Positions 53,226 through 61,840 of a stretch of DNA of 64,000 nucleotides are shown one piece after another. The position numbers were made by a program, and so were the translations under genes. Location: assembly GCA_963750295.1 (NCBI GenBank), contig CAVVPY010000001.1:1178001-1242000 (forward strand), read 5' to 3'. The notes below the pieces were generated by a model. That model made no database searches. It was not told where the DNA came from and saw nothing but the letters and a program-made list of their open reading frames with translations. Position 1 is the stretch's first letter, and every line of letters starts with the position of its first letter. This DNA comes from CAVVPY01 sp963750295 (lineage in GTDB: Bacteria; Actinomycetota; Actinomycetes; Mycobacteriales; Jatrophihabitantaceae).

Positions 53226-54584
53226 TTACATCGAGGCGATCAGCTTCTCGACCCGTTCGTCCACACTGCGGTACGGGTCCTTGCACAGGACGGTCCGCTG
53301 CGCCTGGTCGTTGAGCTTGAGGTGCACCCAGTCGACGGTGAAGTCGCGGCGCTTTTCCTGTGCCCGCTTGATGAAGTCGCCGCGCAGCTTGGCCCGCGTG
53401 GTCTGCGGTGGCACGCTCTTGGCCGCGAAGACCGCCAGGTCCGAGACGATCCGGTCGACGGTTCCGTGCCGCTGCAACAGGTAGTAGAGCCCGCGCGTGC
53501 GCGAGATGTCGTGATAGGCGAGGTCGAGCTGCGCGATCCGCGGTGACGACAGCGGCAGTTCGTTCTTGGCGCGATATCGGTCGATCAGCTTGAGCTTGGT
53601 GGCCCAGTCGATCTCGCGGTCGATCATGGTCAGGTCCTGCGCCTCGACCGCGTCGAGCGTGCGGCCCCACAGCTCGAGGACGCGCTTGGCCGACGGGTCG
53701 TCACCCGCTCCGTCGACGAATTCCACGGCGCGGGAGTAGTACTCGCGCTGGATGTCGAGCGCGGACGCGGTGCGGCCGGCGGCCAGCCGGATCGCCCTCG
53801 TCCCGGTGAGGTCGTGGCTGATCTCGCGGATCGCGCGGATCGGATTCTCCAGCGTGAGGTCGCGGAACACGACCCCCTGCTCGATCATCCGCAGCACGAG
53901 ATCGGCCGAGCCGACCTTGAGCATGGTGGTGGCCTCGTTCATGTTCGAGTCACCGACGATCACGTGCAGCCGCCGGTAACGCTCGGCGTCGGCGTGCGGC
54001 TCGTCGCGCGTGTTGATGATCGGCCGGCTGCGGGTGGTCGCCGACGACACGCCTTCCCAGATGTGCTCGGCACGCTGGCTGAGGCAGTAGACCGCGCCGC
54101 GCGGGGTCTGCAGCACCTTGCCGGCACCGCAGATCAGCTGGCGGGTCACGAGGAACGGGATCAGGACGTCGGCGAGCCGGCTGAACTCACCGTGGCGGCC
54201 GATCAGGTAGTTCTCGTGGCAGCCGTAGGAGTTGCCGGCCGAATCGGTGTTGTTCTTGAACAGGTAGATGTCGCCCGCGATGCCCTCGTCGTGCAGGCGC
54301 TTCTCGGCGTCCACGACCAGGCCTTCGAGGATCCGCTCCCCCGCCTTGTCGTGCGCCACCAGCGTGTCGAGCGCGTCGCACTCTGGCGTGGCGTACTCGG
54401 GGTGGCTGCCGACGTCCAAGTACAACCGAGCGCCGTTCTTCAGGAAGACGTTGGACGACCGCCCCCACGACACCACCCGGCGGAACAAGTAGCGCGCAAC
54501 CTCGTCCGGGGACAGGCGGCGCTGGCCGTGGAAGGTGCACGTGACGCCGTACTCGTTCTCGATGCCGAAGATGCGCTTGTGCAC
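53226..54584 (-). CDS. pafA: Pup-protein ligase PafA
   Basis: 452 residues from GTG 54584, the exact family length. Arg-Ile-Phe-Gly-Ile-Glu-Asn-Glu-Tyr-Gly at 4-13 binds Mg-ATP, and Leu-Tyr-Leu-Asp57-Val-Gly-Ser-His-Pro-Glu-Tyr holds the catalytic Asp and metal ligands. A Gly-Asp-Ser-Asn-Met-Asn-Glu segment occurs near 208. The enzyme phosphorylates the C-terminal Glu of Pup and joins it to lysines of target proteins for proteasomal degradation. It heads the pafA-pafB-pafC-small gene-tatC-helicase run and is separated from prcA by about 7.3 kb of unrelated genes. Confidence 0.95.
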   Translation of the reverse strand: MHKRIFGIENEYGVTCTFHGQRRLSPDEVARYLFRRVVSWGRSSNVFLKNGARLYLDVGSHPEYATPECDALDTLVAHDKAGERILEGLVVDAEKRLHDEGIAGDIYLFKNNTDSAGNSYGCHENYLIGRHGEFSRLADVLIPFLVTRQLICGAGKVLQTPRGAVYCLSQRAEHIWEGVSSATTRSRPIINTRDEPHADAERYRRLHVIVGDSNMNEATTMLKVGSADLVLRMIEQGVVFRDLTLENPIRAIREISHDLTGTRAIRLAAGRTASALDIQREYYSRAVEFVDGAGDDPSAKRVLELWGRTLDAVEAQDLTMIDREIDWATKLKLIDRYRAKNELPLSSPRIAQLDLAYHDISRTRGLYYLLQRHGTVDRIVSDLAVFAAKSVPPQTTRAKLRGDFIKRAQEKRRDFTVDWVHLKLNDQAQRTVLCKDPYRSVDERVEKLIASM

Positions 54585-54666
54585 GAGCCCAACACTAACG
54601 CCGCCGGGAGCCCGACCGCAGACTCCGCGGCGCCCAGTCCGGCTCGCGACGCGCCTGGCGCCTAGG

Positions 54667-56013
54667 GTGACCGCTGTGCCGGATCGAGGACGAAGCCTGC
54701 TCGGCGGGCTCGCAGCAGCACGCGGGTGGCTGCGCACGCAACTCTGGCCGCTCCCCGTGGTCACCGTGGTGCTGGCGCTCGTCATCGGGACGGCGCTGCC
54801 GAGGATAGACGCCCACATCGACGACGAGCTGCCGCCGTGGTTGCGTGATCTGCTCTTCGACGGCGGTCCGGACGCGGCCCGCAGCGTGCTCTCGTCGATC
54901 TCCAGCTCGCTGATCACGGTGACGTCGTTGACGTTCTCGCTGACCGTCGTCGCGTTGCAATTGGGCAGCAGTCAGTTCTCGCCCCGGCTGTTGCGCATGT
55001 TCACCCGTGACCTGTTCGTGCAGGCCACCCTTGCGCTGTTCCTCGCGACGTTCACCTACGCACTCACGGTGTCGCGCAGCGTGCGCTCGACCGCCACCGA
55101 CGGTTCGGGCGGGTTCGTCCCGCGAGTGTCGACGACCGTCGGCTACGTCCTGGCGATCATCAGCGTCGTCGGGCTCGTGCTCTTTCTCGCCCACCTCGCG
55201 CGTCAGCTGCGGGTCGAGACGATGCTGCGCAACGTCCGCCGCGACGCGAGCGATACCGCGCGCCGCGTCCTCGGTGATGAGCCCGACGGGACCGTCCCGC
55301 CCTTCCCGCCGGGTGACGGCGGTGTCGCGGTGCTCGCCCCGGCCTCCGGATTCCTCGTCGACGTGGACGAGCGCGAACTCGTCCGCGCAGCGGCCGGAGC
55401 CGAGGTGGTCGTCCGGATCGACGTGGCTGCCGGCAGCTTCGTGATTGCGGGTACGCCGATCGCGACGGTGTGGGCGAGCGGGGGTGTCGCGGTGCCGGAC
55501 GACCTACTCGCAGCCGTGCCGGACGCGCTGTCGATCGGGTTCGAGCGCACGGGCGGGTCCGATGTCGAATACGGGCTGCGGCAGCTCACCGACGTCGCGG
55601 TGAAGGCGCTCTCCCCCGGGATCAACGACCCGACGACGGCCATCCACGCGCTCGGGCACAGCGCGGCGCTGCTGTGCGAACTCGCCGAGCGACCGCTCGG
55701 CCCTCGGGTGCTCGTGGACGAGTCGGACCAACCCCGCGTCGTGCTGACCGGCGTGTCCTTCGACGGGCTCGTCGACGTGGCGATGTCGCAGCCTCGCCGC
55801 TACGGGGCAAGCGACCCGGCCGTCCTTGAGCGGCTCTACCAACTGCTGCGCGAACTGGCCTGGAGCGCGCATCCACGCCACCGCGCGGTGGTCGAGGCGC
55901 AGCTGGAGCGGTTGGACCGCACAGCCCACGAACAGGACTTCGACAGCACCGAACGCTCGGCTCTCGCTCGCCGCGGAGCGCTCGTCCGTGGTGCACTGGA
56001 CGGCCGCTGGTGA
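54667..56013 (+). CDS. DUF2254 integral membrane protein
   Basis: About 448 residues. Four hydrophobic segments in the first 185 residues (near 25-42, 78-100, 120-138 and 160-180) are followed by a soluble domain of about 260 residues. The conserved Gly-Leu-Arg-Gln-Leu-Thr-Asp-Val-Ala-Val-Lys-Ala-Leu-Ser-Pro-Gly-Ile-Asn-Asp-Pro-Thr-Thr-Ala motif near 305-327 (given residue by residue) identifies DUF2254, predicted membrane proteins of unknown role. GTG 54667 or GTG 54676 may be the start. It is divergent from pafA with an 82-bp gap. Confidence 0.85.
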   Translation: MTAVPDRGRSLLGGLAAARGWLRTQLWPLPVVTVVLALVIGTALPRIDAHIDDELPPWLRDLLFDGGPDAARSVLSSISSSLITVTSLTFSLTVVALQLGSSQFSPRLLRMFTRDLFVQATLALFLATFTYALTVSRSVRSTATDGSGGFVPRVSTTVGYVLAIISVVGLVLFLAHLARQLRVETMLRNVRRDASDTARRVLGDEPDGTVPPFPPGDGGVAVLAPASGFLVDVDERELVRAAAGAEVVVRIDVAAGSFVIAGTPIATVWASGGVAVPDDLLAAVPDALSIGFERTGGSDVEYGLRQLTDVAVKALSPGINDPTTAIHALGHSAALLCELAERPLGPRVLVDESDQPRVVLTGVSFDGLVDVAMSQPRRYGASDPAVLERLYQLLRELAWSAHPRHRAVVEAQLERLDRTAHEQDFDSTERSALARRGALVRGALDGRW

Positions 56014-56058
56014 CCGGTCGCCGAGGCGGACGCGCGAGCAGGTATTGCCCCGCCGCGC

Positions 56059-56108
56059 TGAATGTTGCTGAATGTTGCTGATTATTGCTGGTTGTTGCTG
56101 ATTGTTTC
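56059..56108. repeat. Tandem decamer repeat upstream of alkB
   Basis: Five head-to-tail 10-bp units: CTGAATGTTG twice, then CTGATTATTG, CTGGTTGTTG and CTGATTGTTT. The tract is AT-rich for this genome. With one unit per helical turn it presents the same face of DNA five times, which would suit cooperative protein binding. It lies 46-129 bp before the alkB start. Confidence 0.8.
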
Positions 56109-56141
56109 GGCGTGACACCGCCGTCGCTGTTGCCAAATCAC

Positions 56142-56166
56142 TTTACAGATGGCATCTTTGTGTAAA
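56142..56166 (+). promoter_or_regulatory. Inverted repeat in the alkB control region
   Basis: TTTACA (56142-56147) and TGTAAA (56161-56166) flank a second small palindrome GATGGCATC (56148-56156). It is 21 bases before the chosen alkB ATG. The position suits an operator for the TetR regulator encoded at the end of the operon. Confidence 0.5.
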
Positions 56167-56187
56167 TCACGCGAGGAGGCGGTGTCG

Positions 56188-57408
56188 ATGACCACGACCA
56201 CCCGGCTGTCCGGTCAACTGGCCGGCCGCGCCCGCACGGTCGGCGAGCGGCCGGCCTGGCGCGACGGCAAGCGTTACCTCTGGCTGATCGGGGCAGCAGT
56301 CCCGCTGTTCCTGTTCCTCGGGTGGGGGCTGGTGAATCTCACCGGTCTCGGCGTGTTCTGGTGGATCGGACCGATCTTCATCTATCTGCTGATCCCCCTG
56401 ATGGACCTAGCGTTCGGCGCCGACTCGACCAATCCGCCCGAGGACGTCGTGGCCTGGCTCGAGCAGGACCGCTACTACCGCTGGGTCACTTACGCCTTCC
56501 TTCCCGTGCAGTTCATCGCCATGTTCACCGGCTTCTGGCTGATGACGCGGCACGGCGGGCTGGCGGTGGTCGACCGGCTCGGTATCGCGTTCACCCTCGG
56601 CGCCCTCAACGGCGTGGCCATCAACACCGCGCACGAACTCGGCCACAAGAAGGAGCACCTCGAACGCTGGTTCGCCAAGATCGCGCTCGCCCCGACCGGC
56701 TACGGGCACTTCTTCATCGAACACAATCGCGGGCACCATGTGCGGGTGGCGACACCGGAGGATCCGGCGTCCGCACGGCTCGGCGAGTCGTTCTGGGCGT
56801 TCCTGCCCCGCACCGTCGTCGGGTCGTTGCGCAACGGCTGGTCGCTCGAGCGCAGCCGGCTGCGACGGATGGGCAAGCCCACGTTCTCGCCGCGCAACGA
56901 CATCCTCAACGCCTGGGCGATGACCGTCGTGCTCTGGGGCGCCCTGCTCGTCCTGTTCGGTATCGGCATCGCGCCGTACCTGCTCATCCAGGCCGTGTTC
57001 GGGTTCTGCCTGCTCGAGGCGGTCAACTACCTCGAGCACTACGGCCTGGTTCGGCAACGGCTGGACAACGGTCGCTGGGAGCGGGTGAACCCCCGGCACA
57101 GCTGGAACAACAACAACGTGACGACGAACCTTTTCCTGTACCACCTGCAGCGCCACAGCGACCATCACGCGAATCCCACCCGGCGCTACCAGGCTCTGCG
57201 TCATTTCGACGAGTCGCCACAGCTGCCGAGCGGGTACGCGACGATGATCGTGTTGTGTTACCTGCCGCCGCTCTGGCGCCGGGTGATGGACCGCCGCGTC
57301 CTCGCCCACTACGGCGGGGACGTGAGGCTGGCCAACATCCACCCGCCCAAGCGCGATCGCATCCTCGCGCGGTACGGGCAGGCGGCGGCCGACCAGCGCG
57401 CAGCATGA
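56188..57408 (+). CDS. alkB: Alkane 1-monooxygenase
   Basis: 406 residues of the membrane diiron AlkB family with six predicted helices. The His boxes are His-Glu-Leu-Gly-His near 149, Glu-His-Asn-Arg-Gly-His-His near 178-184, and Leu-Gln-Arg-His-Ser-Asp-His-His near 320-327; the extra Asn-Tyr-Leu-Glu-His-Tyr-Gly motif near 278-284 is also conserved. It hydroxylates the terminal carbon of medium-chain alkanes with electrons from rubredoxin. ATG 56188 has GAGGAGG 8 bases upstream; the frame is open to 56149. Its stop overlaps the rubredoxin start by 4 bp. Confidence 0.95.
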   Translation: MTTTTRLSGQLAGRARTVGERPAWRDGKRYLWLIGAAVPLFLFLGWGLVNLTGLGVFWWIGPIFIYLLIPLMDLAFGADSTNPPEDVVAWLEQDRYYRWVTYAFLPVQFIAMFTGFWLMTRHGGLAVVDRLGIAFTLGALNGVAINTAHELGHKKEHLERWFAKIALAPTGYGHFFIEHNRGHHVRVATPEDPASARLGESFWAFLPRTVVGSLRNGWSLERSRLRRMGKPTFSPRNDILNAWAMTVVLWGALLVLFGIGIAPYLLIQAVFGFCLLEAVNYLEHYGLVRQRLDNGRWERVNPRHSWNNNNVTTNLFLYHLQRHSDHHANPTRRYQALRHFDESPQLPSGYATMIVLCYLPPLWRRVMDRRVLAHYGGDVRLANIHPPKRDRILARYGQAAADQRAA

Positions 57409-57590
57409 CCCGGTTCCGCTGCGAGGTCTGTGCCTACGTCTACGACGAGGACGCGGGCGACCCGCGCGAGGGCTTCGCGCCGGGCACCGCCTGGTCGAGC
57501 GTGCCCGACGACTGGTGCTGCCCCGACTGTGGCGTCCGCGAGAAGGTCGATTTCGTGGCCGTGGATCCCGACGTGAGGGTTGAGCCGTGA
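57405..57590 (+). CDS. Rubredoxin
   Basis: 61 residues with the two Cys-x2-Cys iron ligands at 6/9 and 39/42, and the conserved Tyr-Val-Tyr-Asp, Gly-Asp-Pro, and Pro-Asp-Asp-Trp-Cys-Cys-Pro segments. It passes electrons to AlkB. It overlaps alkB (ATGA) and the tetR gene (GTGA), so all three are translated in a coupled manner. Only one rubredoxin is present, whereas many alkB loci have two plus a rubredoxin reductase; the reductase must be elsewhere. Confidence 0.93.
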   Translation: MTRFRCEVCAYVYDEDAGDPREGFAPGTAWSSVPDDWCCPDCGVREKVDFVAVDPDVRVEP

Positions 57591-58183
57591 CCGTCCCGTA
57601 CCCCCAGGCTGCGCGGACGCTCCTGCACGCCACGATCGTCGCGGCGGTGGACGAACTGGTCCGCACCCGCGGCTGGGCCGGCACCACGATGGCCGACGTG
57701 GCTCGCGCAGCGGGTGTGAGCAGGCAGACGGTCTACAACGAATTCGGCAGCCGCAACGACCTCGTCCGGACCTACGTTCTGAGCGAGGTCGAGACGCTGG
57801 TGGGCCAGGTCGAGGAACACGTGCGCGCTCATGCCGCTGACGCGCGGGCTGCGCTGTCCGGCGCGTTCACCCTGTTCCTCAAGTTGGCCTCCGACGAGCC
57901 ACTGGTGCGGGTGATCGTCGCCGACGCCGGGGGCGGCGAGTTGATCCGGCTGCTCACCGAGACCGGCCTGGCCGTGGCCACGGAACGGGTCGGCGCGCTG
58001 ATCACCGACGTGTGGCCGCAGGTCGCAGTGGCGGACGCGCGGCTACTGGCCGCCTCGCTGGCCCGGCTCGCCATCAGCCACGCGCTGGTGCCCCGGGCCG
58101 AGCCGGACGAGACCGCTGCTGCCGTGACCCGCCTGGTCGGGCCGTTCGTCGACACCGTCGTCGGCCACGGCGAATCGACCTAG
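57587..58183 (+). CDS. TetR-family regulator of the alkane operon
   Basis: 198 residues. The HTH is Thr-Arg-Gly-Trp-Ala-Gly-Thr-Thr-Met-Ala-Asp-Val-Ala-Arg-Ala-Ala-Gly-Val-Ser-Arg-Gln-Thr-Val-Tyr-Asn-Glu-Phe (about 23-49, read residue by residue). Its GTG start overlaps the rubredoxin stop. The alkB-rubredoxin-tetR order is typical of actinobacteria, where the regulator (AlkX/AlkU type) represses the operon and is released by long-chain lipids. It overlaps the convergent anti-sigma gene by 4 bp. Confidence 0.9.
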   Translation: MTVPYPQAARTLLHATIVAAVDELVRTRGWAGTTMADVARAAGVSRQTVYNEFGSRNDLVRTYVLSEVETLVGQVEEHVRAHAADARAALSGAFTLFLKLASDEPLVRVIVADAGGGELIRLLTETGLAVATERVGALITDVWPQVAVADARLLAASLARLAISHALVPRAEPDETAAAVTRLVGPFVDTVVGHGEST

Positions 58184-58848
58184 TTCGACAGCCGCAGGAT
58201 CGGCGTCCCGTCGAGCAGCGCGATCTGTACCTCGACGATCTGGTCCGGATGCAGCGCGGTGACCGCGGTGAAGGTGATGTCCCGGCCCGGCGACAGCTGC
58301 CAGCTGCCGAGGTCGTCGCTGTCACCGGCGGTGTCCAGGACGCGCAGCCGGTACGGCCAGGCCCCGCCCGCACCGGCTGCATAGCTGCAGTGCACCTCGA
58401 TCCGGGTGCCCCACGAGGTTTCGACCAGGGCGGCGTCGGCGTGCACCGGCGTCGCCTGCACGGCGACGAAGGCACGCGGGGCCGGGGACCCGCGGCCCGA
58501 CGTCCCGAACGGCCAGGCGAGTGCGGCGACGGCGATCAGGCAGGCCGCAGCCGCCGCGACCAGTGCGCCGGTCAGCCGGCGCCGGCGACGGCGCCGCGCC
58601 GACGCACGTCCGAGCAGACCCGGGAGCAGCGTTTCCGGCGGCCCTTCCTCCAGTGCATCGGCCACATCTGCCGCGGTCACACCGGCGAGCAGAGCCGGGA
58701 CGCCCGAGACCTCGTGGACGCTCGCCGAGCACTCGGCGCACGAGCGCAGATGCTCCTCGTAGGCCTGCCGCTCGGGGGCGCTGAGCGCGCCGAGCAGGTA
58801 CACCGCGTCGTCGTGGCCGAACGGATCGCCGGCCGGCGGGCGCGTCAC
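58180..58848 (-). CDS. Anti-sigma factor with zinc-binding (ZAS) N-terminus
   Basis: 222 residues from GTG 58848, which overlaps the sigma gene stop by 4 bp. The N-terminus has His-x3-Cys-x2-Cys (Glu-Glu-His-Leu-Arg-Ser-Cys-Ala-Glu-Cys, about 32-41), the zinc-associated anti-sigma motif, then a membrane helix near 95-113 after a run of Arg, and an extracytoplasmic domain of about 110 residues. It should hold the ECF sigma at the membrane until an outside signal releases it. Confidence 0.87.
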   Translation of the reverse strand: MTRPPAGDPFGHDDAVYLLGALSAPERQAYEEHLRSCAECSASVHEVSGVPALLAGVTAADVADALEEGPPETLLPGLLGRASARRRRRRRLTGALVAAAAACLIAVAALAWPFGTSGRGSPAPRAFVAVQATPVHADAALVETSWGTRIEVHCSYAAGAGGAWPYRLRVLDTAGDSDDLGSWQLSPGRDITFTAVTALHPDQIVEVQIALLDGTPILRLSN

Positions 58849-59387
58849 TGCAGTCCCCCCATTTCCTCCAGGGCAAGGCGCAACGCCCGCAGCGCGTAGT
58901 GGGTGCGCGATTTCACCGTGCCGGATGGGATGCGCAGCGCTTCGGCAGCTTGAGCCACCGTCGAGCCGCGGAAGTAGCACTCGTGCAGCACCTCGCGGTG
59001 CTCCGCGGAAAGGCTGCGCATCGCGGCCACGACCAGGTGGTGGTCCACTGCATGCTGGCCGACCGGGTCCGGACCGTCGACACCCGGCGGTTCGGGGACC
59101 GCATCGGTCACGAACTCGCGACGGCGAGTGCTCGCGCGCCACTCGTCGATGACGATCCGCTTGGCCACCGTGAACAGCCACCTGCGTGCCGACGTGCCGG
59201 ACTGGTCGAGGACGGTCGGGTTGCGCCACGCGCGCAGCAACGTCTCCTGCACGACGTCCTGGGCCTTGGCCCGGTCACCACGGGTCAGGGTGACCACGTA
59301 GGACCAGAGCGCGTGCGCATGATCGTCGTGCAGTGTCCGCAACAGCCGCTCGTCGTCCAGGGGTGCCAGTGTCGCACTCACGGCCAT
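58845..59387 (-). CDS. ECF-type RNA polymerase sigma factor
   Basis: 180 residues from ATG 59387. Region 2 (Ala-Gln-Asp-Val-Val-Gln-Glu-Thr-Leu-Leu-Arg-Ala-Trp, near 43-55) and region 4 (Leu-Ser-Ala-Glu-His-Arg-Glu-Val-Leu and Ser-Gly-Thr-Val-Lys-Ser-Arg, about 125-165) are clear. It is coupled to the downstream anti-sigma factor. The Rieske gene diverges from it with a 131-bp gap and may be a target; its regulon is otherwise unknown. Confidence 0.9.
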   Translation of the reverse strand: MAVSATLAPLDDERLLRTLHDDHAHALWSYVVTLTRGDRAKAQDVVQETLLRAWRNPTVLDQSGTSARRWLFTVAKRIVIDEWRASTRRREFVTDAVPEPPGVDGPDPVGQHAVDHHLVVAAMRSLSAEHREVLHECYFRGSTVAQAAEALRIPSGTVKSRTHYALRALRLALEEMGGLQ

Positions 59388-59518
59388 CGGCCCACCGCAC
59401 CCGCCGCGGTCATGCGGACACCCCGTGCCGGCCCATACCCACACCACGACGGGGGTTGCCGCCCGGTTCACGAACGGGCCCGATGAACCGAAATCGACCC
59501 CGGGGCGTAGGAGGAGGT

Positions 59519-59953
59519 GTGACCGCAACCAGGCCCCGTCCGATCTCCCGTCGCGCCGCACTCGCTGCCGGGCTGGCCGGAGCCGGTGGCATCGTGCTCG
59601 CATCCTGCGCGAGTGGCGGTTCGTCCTCGACCGCACCCCCGGCGGCCGGCGGCGTGACAGGCTCCGACCTGGCGACCCTCGCCGACATCACGATCGGCGA
59701 GGCGGTGTCGGCGAACCTGGACGGCAAGCCGGTGATCGTGGCCCGTCCCACCGCCACGACCGCGGCCTGCTTCAGCGCGATCTGCACGCATCAGGGCTGC
59801 ACCGTCGCCCCAGCCGGAAAGCAACTGCAGTGCCCGTGCCACGGCTCGGTGTTCGACGCCTCCACGGGCGCGGTGATCAGCGGCCCGGCGCCGCGCCCGC
59901 TGGCCCGAATCGGCGTGGCGGTCGACGCCGGAAAAGTGGTCCCTGCCGGCTGA
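59519..59953 (+). CDS. Tat-exported Rieske [2Fe-2S] lipoprotein
   Basis: About 144 residues. The N-terminus has a twin-arginine Ile-Ser-Arg-Arg-Ala-Ala-Leu signal, a hydrophobic core and a lipobox Leu-Ala-Ser-Cys near 27-30. The Rieske ligands are Cys-Thr-His-Gln-Gly-Cys (about 90-95) and Cys-Pro-Cys-His-Gly-Ser (about 106-111). It should be folded with its iron-sulfur cluster in the cytoplasm, exported by Tat and anchored outside as an electron carrier. GTG 59519 follows AGGAGG; ATG 59483 is an alternative start. The TatC gene is also in this window. Confidence 0.9.
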   Translation: MTATRPRPISRRAALAAGLAGAGGIVLASCASGGSSSTAPPAAGGVTGSDLATLADITIGEAVSANLDGKPVIVARPTATTAACFSAICTHQGCTVAPAGKQLQCPCHGSVFDASTGAVISGPAPRPLARIGVAVDAGKVVPAG

Positions 59954-60019
59954 TACCCCGGCGCTTCCTCGGTCGTTATTACTGACAAGTAACTGACCCG
60001 CCGAGGAGGAATCCCCCGT

Positions 60020-61837
60020 ATGCGTCGTTCTCGTATCGCTGTGCTGCCCGTTGCGCTCGCCCTGGTGGCGACAGTGGCTGCACTGCAGCCCTCGGCAGAA
60101 GCCGCAGCCCCGCCGTACTCGGTCCGAACGCTGCACTTCAGCGTCCTGATCGGCCCGGACCACGACCAGCAGTGCGACATCGTCGGTGACCTGTACACGC
60201 CCCGCTCGGCATCGAGCACGCGTCGCGTCCCGGCCATCCTGACGACCAACGGCTTCGGCGGCTCGAAGGACGACCAGGCCGGAATCGGCAAGGCCTTCTC
60301 GACCCGCCGGTACGAGGTGCTCTCGTACTCCGGTCTCGGCTTCGGCGGATCCGACTGCAAGATCACCCTCGACGACCCCGACTACGACGGGCAGGCCGCC
60401 CGGCAACTGGTCAGCTTCCTCGGTGGCGCCGGCGGGATCGCCTTCACCGACGCCGCACACACCGATCCGGTCGCGCCGCTGGACGTGGTTCGCCTCGACC
60501 CCGTCGACCATGCCGGCGTCGCGCGCGTCGACGATCCGCGAGTGGGCATGATCGGCGGCTCCTACGGCGGCAGTATCCAGTTCGCCGCGGCGTCGGTGGA
60601 TCCGCGGATCGACACGATCGTCCCGCTGATCACCTGGAACGACCTGTCCTACTCGCTGAGCCCGAACAACACCGACCAGACCACCGGCGTCAGCACGGCG
60701 ACGTCGGGTGCGGTCAAGCTGGTCTGGGGTGCCCTGTTCTCGGCCGACGGGGTGCTTGCCGGCCTCGAGGGCGGCCAAGGCGACCCGGCTCGGCTCTACG
60801 GATGTCCCAACTTCGCCGACTTCGTCTGCCGGGCGCTGCTCACCGGCGGATCGACGGGCTACTTCCAGGACAACGACGTCGCGGCCCTGCGCCACGCGTC
60901 CGTGGCCAGCTTCGTCGACCGGGTCACCATCCCGACCCTGCTCATGCAGGGCGAGAACGACACGCTGTTCAACCTCAACGAGGCCGTCGCGACCTACCAC
61001 GCGCTGAAGGCGCAGGGCACCCCGGTCAAGATGATCTGGCAGTCCTGGGGCCATTCGCGCTCGACCCCGGCGCCCGGCGAACTGTCGCTGAGCAACCCCG
61101 ACCCGGTGACCCAGTACGAGACGGCGCGGGTCCTGAACTGGTTCCGTCACTACCTGCTCGATCTGCCGGTCAACACCGGCCCGGACTTCAGCTACTTCCG
61201 CGACTGGATCAGCTACAGCGGCATCGCGACCCCGGCCTACGCGAACTCTGCGTCCTATCCGGTCGGTCACACCCGCACGATGTACCTGTCCGGTGACGGG
61301 ACGCTGGCCGCACGCAGGAACGGGGTCACCGCGGGCTCGCAGAGCTTCGGTACGCCGCCTGCCGGCGCCCCGACGAGCCTTGATCCCTTCGACGTGATCG
61401 GCAGCTACGCACCGCCCGACCAGCCCGATCGCGACCTGCCAGGGACGTTTGCGACCTGGCGCAGCGGTGTGCTCGCCGCCCCGATGGACGTGGTCGGATC
61501 GCCGAAGCTCACCGTCTCGGTCCAGGCCCCGGCTGCTGCGGCATCGCAGACCGCAGGGCCGCCCGGGGAGTTGGTGTTGTTCGTCAAGGTCGCCGACGTG
61601 GCGCCGGACGGCACCGTCACCCTGATCAACGGGCTCACCGCTCCGGTACGGATCCCGGACGTGACCAAGCCGGTTCAGGTCACGCTGCCCGCCATCGTGC
61701 ACCGGTTCGCGGTCGGGCACAGCATCGCGCTGACGCTGGCCGGCGGTTCGGTCAACTACCGCGGCGGACTCACGCCGACCGCGGTGACCGTCGACGGCGG
61801 TATCGGCCAGCTGTTCACCTTGCCGGTCGCACACTGA
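60020..61837 (+). CDS. Exported S15-family (X-Pro dipeptidyl-peptidase/CocE-like) hydrolase
   Basis: 605 residues with a Sec signal peptide (cleavage after Ala-Glu-Ala-Ala-Ala, near 31). The alpha/beta-hydrolase part has the nucleophile in Gly-Gly-Ser-Tyr-Gly-Gly-Ser near 181-187, a probable Asp in Met-Gln-Gly-Glu-Asn-Asp-Thr near 315, and a His in Gly-His-Ser-Arg near 347. The C-terminal 180 residues form the jelly-roll domain seen in CocE/NonD (Val-Val-Gly-Ser-Pro-Lys-Leu near 493). Substrate could be proline peptides or esters. ATG 60020 has GAGGAGG 10 bases upstream. Confidence 0.88.
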   Translation: MRRSRIAVLPVALALVATVAALQPSAEAAAPPYSVRTLHFSVLIGPDHDQQCDIVGDLYTPRSASSTRRVPAILTTNGFGGSKDDQAGIGKAFSTRRYEVLSYSGLGFGGSDCKITLDDPDYDGQAARQLVSFLGGAGGIAFTDAAHTDPVAPLDVVRLDPVDHAGVARVDDPRVGMIGGSYGGSIQFAAASVDPRIDTIVPLITWNDLSYSLSPNNTDQTTGVSTATSGAVKLVWGALFSADGVLAGLEGGQGDPARLYGCPNFADFVCRALLTGGSTGYFQDNDVAALRHASVASFVDRVTIPTLLMQGENDTLFNLNEAVATYHALKAQGTPVKMIWQSWGHSRSTPAPGELSLSNPDPVTQYETARVLNWFRHYLLDLPVNTGPDFSYFRDWISYSGIATPAYANSASYPVGHTRTMYLSGDGTLAARRNGVTAGSQSFGTPPAGAPTSLDPFDVIGSYAPPDQPDRDLPGTFATWRSGVLAAPMDVVGSPKLTVSVQAPAAAASQTAGPPGELVLFVKVADVAPDGTVTLINGLTAPVRIPDVTKPVQVTLPAIVHRFAVGHSIALTLAGGSVNYRGGLTPTAVTVDGGIGQLFTLPVAH

Positions 61838-61840
61838 CCG

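Noticed and set aside
56059..56108. Replication origin or plasmid iterons
   Set aside because: Five decamers resemble iterons only superficially; no replication initiator gene or DnaA boxes are nearby, and they stand directly before alkB.
59465..59489. GGTTCA/TGAACC inverted repeat before the Rieske gene as an operator
   Set aside because: Short arms with a 13-base spacer and near the coding start; not enough to separate from chance.
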